Origin: Blautia hansenii
GTDB lineage: Bacteria > Bacillota > Clostridia > Lachnospirales > Lachnospiraceae
Length of the DNA: 64,000 nucleotides
Reading direction: 5' to 3'
Assembly: GCF_013304445.1 (NCBI RefSeq)
Contig: NZ_JAAITA010000010.1
Span: 1 to 64,000, forward strand
Numbering within the stretch: position 1 is the first letter of the stretch; each line of letters begins with the position of its first letter. This document shows, piece by piece, positions 53,993 through 62,990 of this stretch. Both the position numbers and the translations under genes were made by a program. A model generated the notes under the pieces. That model saw only the letters and a list, made by a program, of their open reading frames with translations. It was not told the origin of the DNA and did no database searches.

Positions 53993-55009
53993 CTATGCTC
54001 TCTTTTTCCTTTTCTTTCCCGTCTTTTTTACAGGTGTTCCTGCTTCCTCACCCTGCGCCTTTTCACTGTGTCTCTTGAGCCGTCTCTTCTTCCGCAGCTC
54101 TTCCTTTTTCTGCCGAATCAAATCCGCCTCTTCTTCCTCTATCTGTTTCAGAGTCCTGACCACATAATATTTCCCCTCATCTGTCTTTTTTATCCTGGCC
54201 TTTCCTTTAAAGTACCCATGCTCCGGACAATAAGCCAGGCAGAGATGGGATTTGGGATTCAGGGAAAACCAGCGTATTTTCTTTCTGGCTGTCTGACCAC
54301 AGAGAAAGCACTTTGTTTTCGTTACTTCCCGGTCCTCCATCGCTTCTTCTTTTGAATAAAACTCTCTGGAAATATACTTAGAATAATTTTCAAAAACCCG
54401 ATAAATTTCTTCGCCTCTGGCTTTGGGGTTCTGATAGCAGTCAATAGAATAATGTTCCTGTACAAAAGCTTCGGGAATCTTCTGCAGGATTTCGGCAGTG
54501 TAATAGGCATCATTCAGTGCTCTGTGAAATTCCCCCTCTTTTCCCATACACAGGAAATCTATGGCATATTCCAGAGACCTGGAAGTTTTTTCTCCTTCGT
54601 AAAACAATCCAAACAATTTCTGCACATCATAATAGAAAACAGGTCCTTTTAAAAGATTTATCATTCGGTAATACTTCAGATTGCGCTGCAATTCAACCAA
54701 ATCCGAACATCCCCATGTACAAAATTTCACGTCAGATCCGCACCATTTCATAAACTGCTTTGCCGCTTTGGCAAAAGGCATACCCTTTTCCAGTGTTGCT
54801 ACATCAATATCCAAAATCTCTTTTGTGCGAAAATGCAGCTTTCGATAAACACAGGGTTTTACAATCTGCTGAAAAGAATCTACAATTTCCCGCTTTTCAT
54901 TCAGTTTCACCGCACCTATCTCGATAATTTCAAAAGGCAGTTTCTTATTCTCTCTTCCCTTTCCATAAGGACATTGATTCCACTCTAAGTCCAAAACAAT
55001 ATAATTCAT
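53993..55009 (-). CDS. DEDDh 3'-5' exonuclease with C-terminal zinc-ribbon-like segment and basic tail
   Basis: A 338-residue protein. The N-terminal 185 residues form a DEDDh exonuclease of the ERI1/KapD kind: IVLDLEWNQ (first Asp and Glu), a second acidic block around the CSDLVELQ segment, and FHRALNDAYYTAEIL with the general-base His and last Asp. After residue 225 come two Cys pairs (CFLCGQ; CLAYCPEHG) that look like a zinc ribbon, then a coiled, Lys/Arg-rich tail ending KKTGKKRKKRA. This layout suggests an RNA-directed enzyme. It stands alone upstream of its own terminator. Confidence 0.85.
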   Translation of the reverse strand: MNYIVLDLEWNQCPYGKGRENKKLPFEIIEIGAVKLNEKREIVDSFQQIVKPCVYRKLHFRTKEILDIDVATLEKGMPFAKAAKQFMKWCGSDVKFCTWGCSDLVELQRNLKYYRMINLLKGPVFYYDVQKLFGLFYEGEKTSRSLEYAIDFLCMGKEGEFHRALNDAYYTAEILQKIPEAFVQEHYSIDCYQNPKARGEEIYRVFENYSKYISREFYSKEEAMEDREVTKTKCFLCGQTARKKIRWFSLNPKSHLCLAYCPEHGYFKGKARIKKTDEGKYYVVRTLKQIEEEEADLIRQKKEELRKKRRLKRHSEKAQGEEAGTPVKKTGKKRKKRA

Positions 55010-55097
55010 ACCAGCACCTTTCTTTCGGAATCATCATTTGTGCAGAATCATTCTAGCAAAATATCCTATACAAGTCAATGCGGCTCCATTGAGAAAA

Positions 55098-55139
55098 GAT
55101 GCCGGACACAGCGCTTACAGCCCTTTTCTGTCCGACATC
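55098..55139 (-). terminator. Terminator of the glmM-glmS operon
   Basis: On the minus strand GATGTCGGACA pairs with TGTCCGGCATC (G-T pairs in the middle) and is followed by TTTTC. The loop is about 20 bases. Confidence 0.75.
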
Positions 55140-55153
55140 TTTTGCATTTTCCC

Positions 55154-56992
55154 TTATTCTACTGTCACACTTTTTGCCAGATTTCTGGGCTTATCCACAT
55201 CCAGTCCCTTGGCCACTGAGATATAATACGCCAAAAGCTGCAGAGGAATCACCGCCAGACTGGTGGTAAAAGTGTCTTTTGTTTTAGGCACATACACGGT
55301 AAAATCCGCAATATCTTCCATTGTATAATTTCCGTAAGAAGTCAATCCCAATACTGACGCTCCACGACTGCGCACCTCTACCAGATTGCTGATTTCCTTT
55401 TCAAATAATGCAGGCTGTGTAGCTGCTCCAATGACCAGAACGCCTTCTTCAATAAGCGAAATCGTACCGTGTTTCAATTCTCCTGCTGCATAAGCCTCAG
55501 AATGGATATAGGAAATTTCCTTCAGTTTCAAAGAACCCTCCAGAGAAATGGCATAGTCCAATCCTCTTCCGATGAAAAATACATCTCTTGCATGGGAATA
55601 TTTATTTGCCAGCCACTGAATTCTTTCCTTTTCATCCAGAATCCGCTGAATTTTCTCGGGAAGTTTTCCCAATTCCTGAATATACTCTTTATATTCTTTG
55701 TCCTTAATCGTGCCTCTCACTTTTCCGAAAAGCAGACCAATCAGATATACCGCTGCCAACTGTGTGCTGTAGGCTTTCGTTGTTGCCACGGAAATCTCCG
55801 GCCCTGCCCAGGTATAGAACACACTGTCCGCTTCTCTGGCAATAGAACTTCCCACTACATTTACAATTCCCAGTACCTTATAACCTTTTTTCTTAGATTC
55901 TCTTAAAGCCGCCAGAGAATCTGCCGTCTCACCGGACTGGCTCACCACAATGACCAGAGTGTTTTCTGTCAGAAGCGGATTTCTATACCGGAATTCAGAC
56001 GCCAAGTCCACATCTACCGGAATCTGAGCCAATTCCTCCAGCACATACTTCGCGCATACACACACATGATAAGCAGAACCGCAGGCCACCATCTGAATAC
56101 GGCTCACATTCTTAATATCCTCATCTGTCATTTCCAGTTCATCAATCACAATTTTCCCATTTTTAATTCTGGGGCTGATGGTATCTGCCACTGCTTTTGG
56201 CTGTTCGTAGATTTCCTTCAGCATAAAGTGTTCAAACCCTTCTTTTTCAGCCGCTTTCGCGTCCCACTCTACAGTTTTGAATTCTTTCTGCAGTTCTTCC
56301 TGGTCTACATCATAAAAACGAATGCTGTCTGCTGTAATTTCTGCAATTTCTCTGTCATCAATATAACATACCGTCTTTGTATACTTCAAAATTGCAGGAA
56401 CATCCGACGCAATAAAATTTCCCTGGGCAGATTTTCCGATAATCAGAGGACTGTCTTTTCTCACTGCATACATCACACCCGGATTTTCCTGAAACAGAAT
56501 TCCCAGGGCATAAGAACCTCTCACCCTTCCCAGCACTTTTGTGATGGCTTCCAGGGGATTTCCTTTGTAATAGTAATCCAGCAGATGTGCAATGACTTCT
56601 GTATCTGTCTCAGATAGAAATTCATATCCCTTTTTCTGCAAATATTCTTTGATTTCCTTGTAATTTTCAATAATGCCATTGTGTACCACTGCAATTTTTC
56701 TGTCTTTTGATACATGAGGGTGTGCATTCACCACAGAGGGTTCTCCATGAGTTGCCCACCGGGTATGGCCGATTCCGCAGCAGCCCTTTACTGCTCTTCC
56801 ATTATCCGTCATTTCACGAAGAGCCTGCAAACGGCCTTTCGCTTTGATAACTTCGATTTCTTTGTTCTCCTGACTGTCATCCAGCACTGCAATACCGGCA
56901 GAGTCATAGCCCCTGTATTCCAGTTTTGAAAGTCCGTCTATTAAAATAGACGCTGCATTTTCCTTTCCCACATATCCAACGATTCCACACAT
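55154..56992 (-). CDS. glmS: Glutamine-fructose-6-phosphate aminotransferase
   Basis: A 612-residue enzyme that makes glucosamine-6-phosphate from fructose-6-phosphate and glutamine, the first step to UDP-GlcNAc. The N-terminal glutaminase domain has catalytic Cys2 (MCGIVGYVG) and HTRWATHGEPS; two SIS domains follow (VVSQSGETADS; FIGRGLDYAISLEG), and the C-terminus ends DKPRNLAKSVTVE. Its gene lies only three bases after glmM, leaving no room for the glmS ribozyme directly in front of it. Confidence 0.98.
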   Translation of the reverse strand: MCGIVGYVGKENAASILIDGLSKLEYRGYDSAGIAVLDDSQENKEIEVIKAKGRLQALREMTDNGRAVKGCCGIGHTRWATHGEPSVVNAHPHVSKDRKIAVVHNGIIENYKEIKEYLQKKGYEFLSETDTEVIAHLLDYYYKGNPLEAITKVLGRVRGSYALGILFQENPGVMYAVRKDSPLIIGKSAQGNFIASDVPAILKYTKTVCYIDDREIAEITADSIRFYDVDQEELQKEFKTVEWDAKAAEKEGFEHFMLKEIYEQPKAVADTISPRIKNGKIVIDELEMTDEDIKNVSRIQMVACGSAYHVCVCAKYVLEELAQIPVDVDLASEFRYRNPLLTENTLVIVVSQSGETADSLAALRESKKKGYKVLGIVNVVGSSIAREADSVFYTWAGPEISVATTKAYSTQLAAVYLIGLLFGKVRGTIKDKEYKEYIQELGKLPEKIQRILDEKERIQWLANKYSHARDVFFIGRGLDYAISLEGSLKLKEISYIHSEAYAAGELKHGTISLIEEGVLVIGAATQPALFEKEISNLVEVRSRGASVLGLTSYGNYTMEDIADFTVYVPKTKDTFTTSLAVIPLQLLAYYISVAKGLDVDKPRNLAKSVTVE

Positions 56993-56995
56993 ATT

Positions 56996-58354
56996 TTATG
57001 CCTCCTGATGTCCCTGTTTTATAATAACGTCTACGATTTCCTGCACATGCCTTTCACATTCTGCTTTTTCTGCTGCCTCTGCCATAACGCGGATAACCGG
57101 CTCTGTGCCGCTTTCCCGCACCAGGATTCTTCCGCTGTCTCCCAGCTTTTCTTCTGCTGCTTTCACCGCTGCCTGTACAGCCGGGTCTTCCTGCGCTGCT
57201 TTCTTATTTTTTACTCTCACATTTACCAGCACCTGGGGATATACCTTCATGGGCGCTGCCAGCTGAGAAAGCGTCTGGTCTTTGGCCAGCATAACCTCCA
57301 TCAGCTTGATTGCTGTGAGAATTCCGTCTCCGGTAGTCGCATATTTACGGAAGATAATATGTCCGGACTGTTCGCCGCCAATGCGGTATCCGTTGTCTGA
57401 CATACTTTCATATACATACTTATCTCCTACTGCTGTTTTTTCATATGCCACGTCAATCTCATCCAAAGCCTTATAAAGACCGAAATTAGACATAACCGTA
57501 GTAACGACTTTATTTCCTGTCAGCTTCCCTCTTTCTTTGAGATAACGGCCATAAATATAGATAATGGCGTCTCCATCCACCAGCTTACCGTTTTCATCCA
57601 CAGCAAGACAGCGATCTGCATCTCCGTCAAAAGCAAATCCCACATCTAAATGATTCTCTATTACGAATTTCTGCAGTTCTTCTATATGAGTAGACCCGCA
57701 GTTTTCATTGATATTATTTCCGTCGGGATGATTATTTATCACATAAGTCTCAGCGCCCAAAGCATCGAATACCTGCTTAGCCAGCATCCAGGCACTTCCA
57801 TTTGCACAATCCAGCCCTACTTTCTTTCCGCTGTAAGATTTCACAGCAAGGGAAATCAGATAATTCATATATTTGCTGCGTCCTTGGGAATAGTCCACAG
57901 TGCAGCCGATTTTTTCTTTATATGCAAAAGGAATCTCACCGGAAATACCATCCATATAAGCTTCCACTTTCAGAAGAGTTTCCTCGTCCATCTTCTCACC
58001 AGCCGCGTTAATCAGCTTGATACCATTGTCATAATACGGATTATGACTTGCAGAAATCATCACTCCACAGTCAAAATCTTCGGTTCTGACAACATAAGCC
58101 ACAGAAGGAGTCGTTGTTACATGCAGCAAACACGCATCTGCCCCTGAAGCAGTAATTCCGGATGCCAATGCATATTCAAACATGTAGGAGGACAGTCTGG
58201 TATCTTTTCCTATCAATATCCTGCACTTTTCATCCGGCTGCTTTTTTCTGCCATAATACCAGCCCAGAAAGCGTCCAATCTGATATGCATGATTTACAGT
58301 TAAGTCCACATTCGCTTCTCCTCGGAAACCGTCTGTTCCAAAATATTTTGCCAT
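56996..58354 (-). CDS. glmM: Phosphoglucosamine mutase
   Basis: A 452-residue alpha-D-phosphohexomutase that converts glucosamine-6-phosphate to glucosamine-1-phosphate. The start MAKYFGTDGFRGEAN has an AAAGGAGTTTGTT site (58354). The catalytic phosphoserine loop is VMISASHNPYYDNGIKL, the metal loop is DGDADRCLAVDE, the sugar loop is GGEQSGHII, and the phosphate loop is RESGTEPVIRVM. It precedes glmS in the same operon, so consecutive steps of amino-sugar synthesis are co-expressed. Confidence 0.97.
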   Translation of the reverse strand: MAKYFGTDGFRGEANVDLTVNHAYQIGRFLGWYYGRKKQPDEKCRILIGKDTRLSSYMFEYALASGITASGADACLLHVTTTPSVAYVVRTEDFDCGVMISASHNPYYDNGIKLINAAGEKMDEETLLKVEAYMDGISGEIPFAYKEKIGCTVDYSQGRSKYMNYLISLAVKSYSGKKVGLDCANGSAWMLAKQVFDALGAETYVINNHPDGNNINENCGSTHIEELQKFVIENHLDVGFAFDGDADRCLAVDENGKLVDGDAIIYIYGRYLKERGKLTGNKVVTTVMSNFGLYKALDEIDVAYEKTAVGDKYVYESMSDNGYRIGGEQSGHIIFRKYATTGDGILTAIKLMEVMLAKDQTLSQLAAPMKVYPQVLVNVRVKNKKAAQEDPAVQAAVKAAEEKLGDSGRILVRESGTEPVIRVMAEAAEKAECERHVQEIVDVIIKQGHQEA

Positions 58355-58540
58355 AACAAACTCCTTTGTACAATCGTTCTTTTTTTTTACACTTTTCATT
58401 TAATTATACCAGATTTCCTTCTGTTTTTTAAGATTTTCTTTTTTATTTTCTTATTTTTTTCATACCGTACAAAAAAGTTTCCCTTTTCCCCTGTTTTTTA
58501 TTATAATATTTACGATAAGTAAGAAATGGAGGAACTCTCA

Positions 58541-59722
58541 ATGAAGCTTCCCGGCTACTATACCTCCGGTCAGTTTGCCAAAATGGCAAACATCTCTGTC
58601 CGGACTGTGCGTTTTTATGATAAACAGAATATATTGAAACCCTCTTATGTGTCTTCCTCTGGTTCCCGTTTTTATACTGACCGGGACTTCGCCCGCCTGC
58701 AGCAGATTTTACTGTTAAAATATCTGGGATTTTCTCTTGATGATATTAAAGAAATGACCATTAACGATACGGATTATCATTTTATGCTGAATTCTCTGAA
58801 CCTGCAGCAAAAGCTGATTAAAGACCGTATAGAACAGCTTCAAATGGTGGAAAAAGCCATACAGGATACCACAGAAGAAATCCGCAGCAACCATGCTGTC
58901 AACTGGAGTCATATGCTGAATCTGATTCATCTTACTAATATGGAAAAAAGTATGAAAAGCCAGTATCAAAATTCCAGCAATATTTCTGCCAGAATTCATC
59001 TTCACAGTCTTTATTCCAAAAACAAACAGGGATGGTTTCCCTGGCTGTTTGAGCAGTGTGAAATCACTGAAAATATGAACATTCTGGAGATCGGGTGTGG
59101 AAGCGGTGCCCTGTGGAAAGAAAGTCTCGCCCGGATTCCCAATCCTGTTTCCATCACTCTTTCTGATATTTCCCGGGGAATGCTGCGCGATACTCAGAGA
59201 GAAATCGGCACAAAGGATTCCCGCTTTTCTTTCCGGGCTTTTGACTGCCATAAAATTCCCTATCCAGATGAGCAGTTCGACCTTGTAATTGCCAATCATG
59301 TACTATTTTACTGTGATATTCCCCAGGTCTGCAGAGAAGTGTCCAGAGTTTTAAAACCTCAGGGACGCTTTCTGTGCAGTGCCTACGGAATGAATCACAT
59401 GGCAGAAATCAGCCAGCTTGTACAGGAGTTCGACAGCCGTATTATTCTGTCTGCAGAAAAACTCTATGAAAAATTCGGAAAAGAAAACGGCGCTGCCCTC
59501 CTGTCCCCTTATTTCCAGGAAATTCAATGGCGTTTATATGAAGACAGCCTCTTTGTGGATACACCGGAGCCTATTATTGAATATATTCTCTCCTGTCACG
59601 GAAACCAGAACCAATATCTGCTGGACCGCTATAAGGAATTCCGTTCTTATGTATCGAAAAAAACTTCTTCGGGATTTTTCATCACAAAAGAAGCCGGTGT
59701 ATTTCTCTGCAGAAAAGCCTGA
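58541..59722 (+). CDS. MerR-type DNA-binding domain fused to a SAM-dependent methyltransferase
   Basis: A 393-residue fusion. Residues 1-75 form a MerR winged helix (SGQFAKMANISVRTVRFYDK, SGSRFYTDRDFARLQ, LKYLGFSLDDIKEMT); a helical linker follows to about 150. Residues about 180-300 form a class I methyltransferase: motif I ILEIGCGSGALW, an acidic residue in LSDISRG, and DLVIANHVLFYCDIP as motif IV. The start at 58541 is preferred because the ATG at 58526 forms part of the GGAGG site. A regulator that binds or uses S-adenosylmethionine is implied. The 3' end overlaps the convergent hydrolase gene by 76 bases. Confidence 0.88.
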   Translation: MKLPGYYTSGQFAKMANISVRTVRFYDKQNILKPSYVSSSGSRFYTDRDFARLQQILLLKYLGFSLDDIKEMTINDTDYHFMLNSLNLQQKLIKDRIEQLQMVEKAIQDTTEEIRSNHAVNWSHMLNLIHLTNMEKSMKSQYQNSSNISARIHLHSLYSKNKQGWFPWLFEQCEITENMNILEIGCGSGALWKESLARIPNPVSITLSDISRGMLRDTQREIGTKDSRFSFRAFDCHKIPYPDEQFDLVIANHVLFYCDIPQVCREVSRVLKPQGRFLCSAYGMNHMAEISQLVQEFDSRIILSAEKLYEKFGKENGAALLSPYFQEIQWRLYEDSLFVDTPEPIIEYILSCHGNQNQYLLDRYKEFRSYVSKKTSSGFFITKEAGVFLCRKA

Positions 59723-60675
59723 ATGGTTCCATAATAGGTCTCCGGATCCTTATCCTGGGACTGGGCATGTCCTGCACCTTCCACAATCAAAAGTTCTTTG
59801 GTGCAGGCAGGCGCTTCATAAAGCTGCTTTGCCATACCAACGTCTATCATCTTATCCTCATCTCCGTGAATGAACAGAGTGGGAACATGACTTTTCTTCA
59901 CTGCCTCAAGGGCAGACGCTTTCTTTAAATCATAACCTCCGCGAAGCTGAAGCATGAGATTTGCTGTGTCCAGCAGAGGAAAGGCAGGAAGATGAAACCA
60001 CTCTTTCATCTTCTGGTGGAACATTTCATACGCATCCGTATAGGCGCAGTCGGAAATCACCGCCTTTACGTTATCCGGCAGGGACTTTTCTCCTGTAAGC
60101 ATCAGAGCGGCGGCTGCTCCCATGGACTGCCCGTGAATGACAATTTCCGCTGATGGGTCTTTTTCCAGAATATACTGTATCCACATCAGATTATCTTTTC
60201 TGTCTGTCCATCCCATTCCGATAAAATCCCCTTCACTCTCCCCCTGACACCTCATGTCCGGCACCAGTACATGAAAATCATTTTGGTTGTACCAGGCTGC
60301 GAAAGGGTACATCTCCTCTTTCCAGCCTGTATACCCATGGAGAATCAATGCCCATTGATGACTGTCCGACGAAGCATAAATTTCCTGTGCAACCAGCTTA
60401 TAACCATCTTCGGAAGTTTTCGTCACTTTCTCTCCTCTGGCACTTTCCGCCCATTTTTCAGTTTCTTCCCAGGCCTTCTCTTTTTGCTGCTCTATATCAT
60501 CCGTCTGTACCAACGCTTCCATGCTGTCTTCTGTGATTCTGGAAAAAGCGTCCAGTTTCTCCATGGTCGATGGCACCAGAGCCGCACTTACCAGAAAATT
60601 AGCTGCTGCCAGATAAATGAGGAAAAGCAATACAACTGCTGCAATTCCTATGCACTTCCAGTGCTTCTTTTTCAT
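59647..60675 (-). CDS. Membrane-anchored alpha/beta hydrolase
   Basis: A 342-residue hydrolase with one N-terminal transmembrane helix (IGIAAVVLLFLIYLAAANF), so the catalytic domain probably faces outward. The nucleophile is the Ser of VIHGQSMGAAAAL, the acid is in FIHGDEDKMID and the base in EGAGHAQS; LILHGYTGWKEE forms the oxyanion region. It resembles YqkD/BEM46-like hydrolases of Firmicutes. It follows glycogen phosphorylase by 31 bases on the same strand. Substrate unknown. Confidence 0.88.
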   Translation of the reverse strand: MKKKHWKCIGIAAVVLLFLIYLAAANFLVSAALVPSTMEKLDAFSRITEDSMEALVQTDDIEQQKEKAWEETEKWAESARGEKVTKTSEDGYKLVAQEIYASSDSHQWALILHGYTGWKEEMYPFAAWYNQNDFHVLVPDMRCQGESEGDFIGMGWTDRKDNLMWIQYILEKDPSAEIVIHGQSMGAAAALMLTGEKSLPDNVKAVISDCAYTDAYEMFHQKMKEWFHLPAFPLLDTANLMLQLRGGYDLKKASALEAVKKSHVPTLFIHGDEDKMIDVGMAKQLYEAPACTKELLIVEGAGHAQSQDKDPETYYGTIQAFLQRNTPASFVMKNPEEVFFDT

Positions 60676-60706
60676 CTTCTGTCACCTCTCATGCATTTTC
60701 TGCTGC

Positions 60707-62971
60707 TTATTTTAAATGCCAGATTTCTTCATTGTACTGTTTAATCGTCCTGTCTGAAGAGAAAAATCCCGCCTTTGCAATATTCATCAGCACCTTCTCA
60801 TTCCATTCCTTCTGATTTTCGTAGTCTGCATATACCTGTTCTTTCGTCCGGATATATTCTCTGGTATCCAGAAGTGTCATAAACCAGTCTTTTCCAACCA
60901 GTTCTTTATGAAGACGAGTAAGACTCTTTTCATCTCCGATTTCCAACAGTTCATCGCCTGTAATAAAATCTACCAGTGTATGAATCATCTTATCCTGGCC
61001 GTAAATATCCTTTGCACAGTATCCCTCACTGGCATATAAGTCAATGACCTCCTGTGGTTTTTTACCAAAAATGTAAATATTTTCTTCTCCCACCAGGTCT
61101 CTGATTTCTACATTTGCACCATCTTCCGTTCCCAAAGTCAGCGCACCGTTCAGCATAAATTTCATATTTCCTGTACCGGAAGCTTCTTTTGACGCCAGGG
61201 AAATCTGTTCTGAAATATCAGCTGCTGGAATTACCTTTGCCGCTTTGGAAACATTATAATTTTCAATCATCAGCACACGGAAATACGGACGCACATCCGG
61301 ATCCTTCTCAATGAGCTCCTGCAGACACAGAATCAAATGAATAATATCCTTTGCAATCACATAAGCTGGCGCTGCTTTTGCTCCGAAAATCATGGTAATC
61401 GGACGCTTCGGCTTATTCCCGGCTTTGATATCCAGATATTTGTAAATCGCATACAAGGCATTCATCTGCTGCCGTTTATATTCATGAAGACGTTTCACCT
61501 GCACATCGATAATGGAATTTTCATCTAACTCTATATCCTGTGTTTCCTTCATAAATTTCTTGAATTCCAGTTTTTTCTCCAGCTTAATTTCAGCCAGCTT
61601 CTGCAATACATTTTCATCCCCTTTGAAGGCCAAAAGCTTTTCCAGTTCAGCAGCATCTTTTTTGAACCCGCTCCCAATCAGAGTTTCCAAGTAAGCGCTA
61701 AGCTGTCTATTGCAGTGAAGAAGCCAGCGGCGGAAGGTAATACCATTCGTCTTATTGTTAAACTTTTCAGGATAAATATCGTAAAAATTCTTTAATTCGG
61801 ATTCTTTCAGGATTTCTGTATGAAGGGCTGCCACACCATTGACAGAAAATCCATAGTGAATATCCATGTGTGCCATATGCACTCTTTCGTCTTTGTCTAT
61901 GATATATACCGATTCGTCTTCATACCTGCTTCTTACTCTTTTGTCCAATTCCTGAATCACCGGTACCAGGTGCGGAACTACTTCCTCCAGATACTCCATA
62001 GGCCATTTTTCCAGCGCTTCTGCCAGAATTGTATGGTTGGTATACGCACAGGTTCTGCTTACCGTATCAATGGCCTCATCCATGGAAAATCCTCTCTCTT
62101 TAAGCAGACGAATCAATTCAGGAATCACCATAGACGGATGTGTGTCATTAATCTGAATCACTACATGTTCGTGAAGTTTATGCAAATCATATCCCTTCTG
62201 CTCGCATTCCCGCAAAATCAGCTGTGCGCCGCTGCTTACCATAAAGTACTGCTGATAAATACGCAGTTTACGGCCTGCATCATCCGAATCATCCGGGTAC
62301 AGAAACAGGGTAAGATTTTTACGGATTTCCTCTTTGTCAAAATCAATACTGTCCTCAGAAACAATACTTTCATCCACAGATTTCACGTCAAACAGATGCA
62401 GTCTTCCACACCCGGATTCATATCCCGGAACAGCAATATCATACAATACAGATTCCACTTCAAAGTCTTTAAACTGCACTTGAAAGCTTTCCGGCTGCCG
62501 CATAAGCCAGCTTTCTTTTGTAATCCAGGGATTCTTCACCTCTTTCTGCTTATGATTCCGGAATTTCTGCCGAAACAGTCCGAAATGGTAATTCAGACCA
62601 ATACCGTCCCCCGGCAGCCCCAGGGTAGCAATGGAATCCAGAAAACAGGCAGCCAGTCTTCCCAGTCCCCCGTTTCCAAGAGAGGGTTCCTGTTCCAGTT
62701 CTTCTATATCGCATAATTCATATCCATGTTTCTTCAATATCTGTTCCGCCTCTTCATATAGTCCAAGATTAATCAGATTATTTGATAAAAGCTTGCCAAT
62801 CAGAAACTCTGCGGAAATATAATATAATTTCTTATTTCCTGTATTGGCAGGGAGTTTTTCTGCTGCTTCCCTGGTAAATATGAGCAGCGCCTCAAAGAGC
62901 TCCTCCTTAGTACAGTTATCTAAATTTTTTTGAAATTTTTCTTCAAGTAAGGCTTCTAATTTTTTTTCCAC
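60707..62971 (-). CDS. glgP: Glycogen/maltodextrin phosphorylase
   Basis: A 754-residue PLP enzyme that releases glucose-1-phosphate from alpha-1,4-glucans. Landmarks: [35 protein letters not shown], and [27 protein letters not shown] with the PLP-binding Lys. I chose GTG at 62971, because AGGAG lies seven bases before it; the ATG at 63001 lies inside the end of the upstream regulator gene. It is shorter than the 800-840 residues usual for enterobacterial and animal enzymes, as common in clostridia. The LacI regulator upstream suggests maltodextrin control. Confidence 0.95.
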   Translation of the reverse strand: MEKKLEALLEEKFQKNLDNCTKEELFEALLIFTREAAEKLPANTGNKKLYYISAEFLIGKLLSNNLINLGLYEEAEQILKKHGYELCDIEELEQEPSLGNGGLGRLAACFLDSIATLGLPGDGIGLNYHFGLFRQKFRNHKQKEVKNPWITKESWLMRQPESFQVQFKDFEVESVLYDIAVPGYESGCGRLHLFDVKSVDESIVSEDSIDFDKEEIRKNLTLFLYPDDSDDAGRKLRIYQQYFMVSSGAQLILRECEQKGYDLHKLHEHVVIQINDTHPSMVIPELIRLLKERGFSMDEAIDTVSRTCAYTNHTILAEALEKWPMEYLEEVVPHLVPVIQELDKRVRSRYEDESVYIIDKDERVHMAHMDIHYGFSVNGVAALHTEILKESELKNFYDIYPEKFNNKTNGITFRRWLLHCNRQLSAYLETLIGSGFKKDAAELEKLLAFKGDENVLQKLAEIKLEKKLEFKKFMKETQDIELDENSIIDVQVKRLHEYKRQQMNALYAIYKYLDIKAGNKPKRPITMIFGAKAAPAYVIAKDIIHLILCLQELIEKDPDVRPYFRVLMIENYNVSKAAKVIPAADISEQISLASKEASGTGNMKFMLNGALTLGTEDGANVEIRDLVGEENIYIFGKKPQEVIDLYASEGYCAKDIYGQDKMIHTLVDFITGDELLEIGDEKSLTRLHKELVGKDWFMTLLDTREYIRTKEQVYADYENQKEWNEKVLMNIAKAGFFSSDRTIKQYNEEIWHLK

Positions 62972-62990
62972 GTCTTTTCTCCTCGCTGTG

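Noticed and set aside
58355-58540. glmS ribozyme upstream of glmM
   Set aside because: The gap is short and AT-rich and shows no recognisable ribozyme core.
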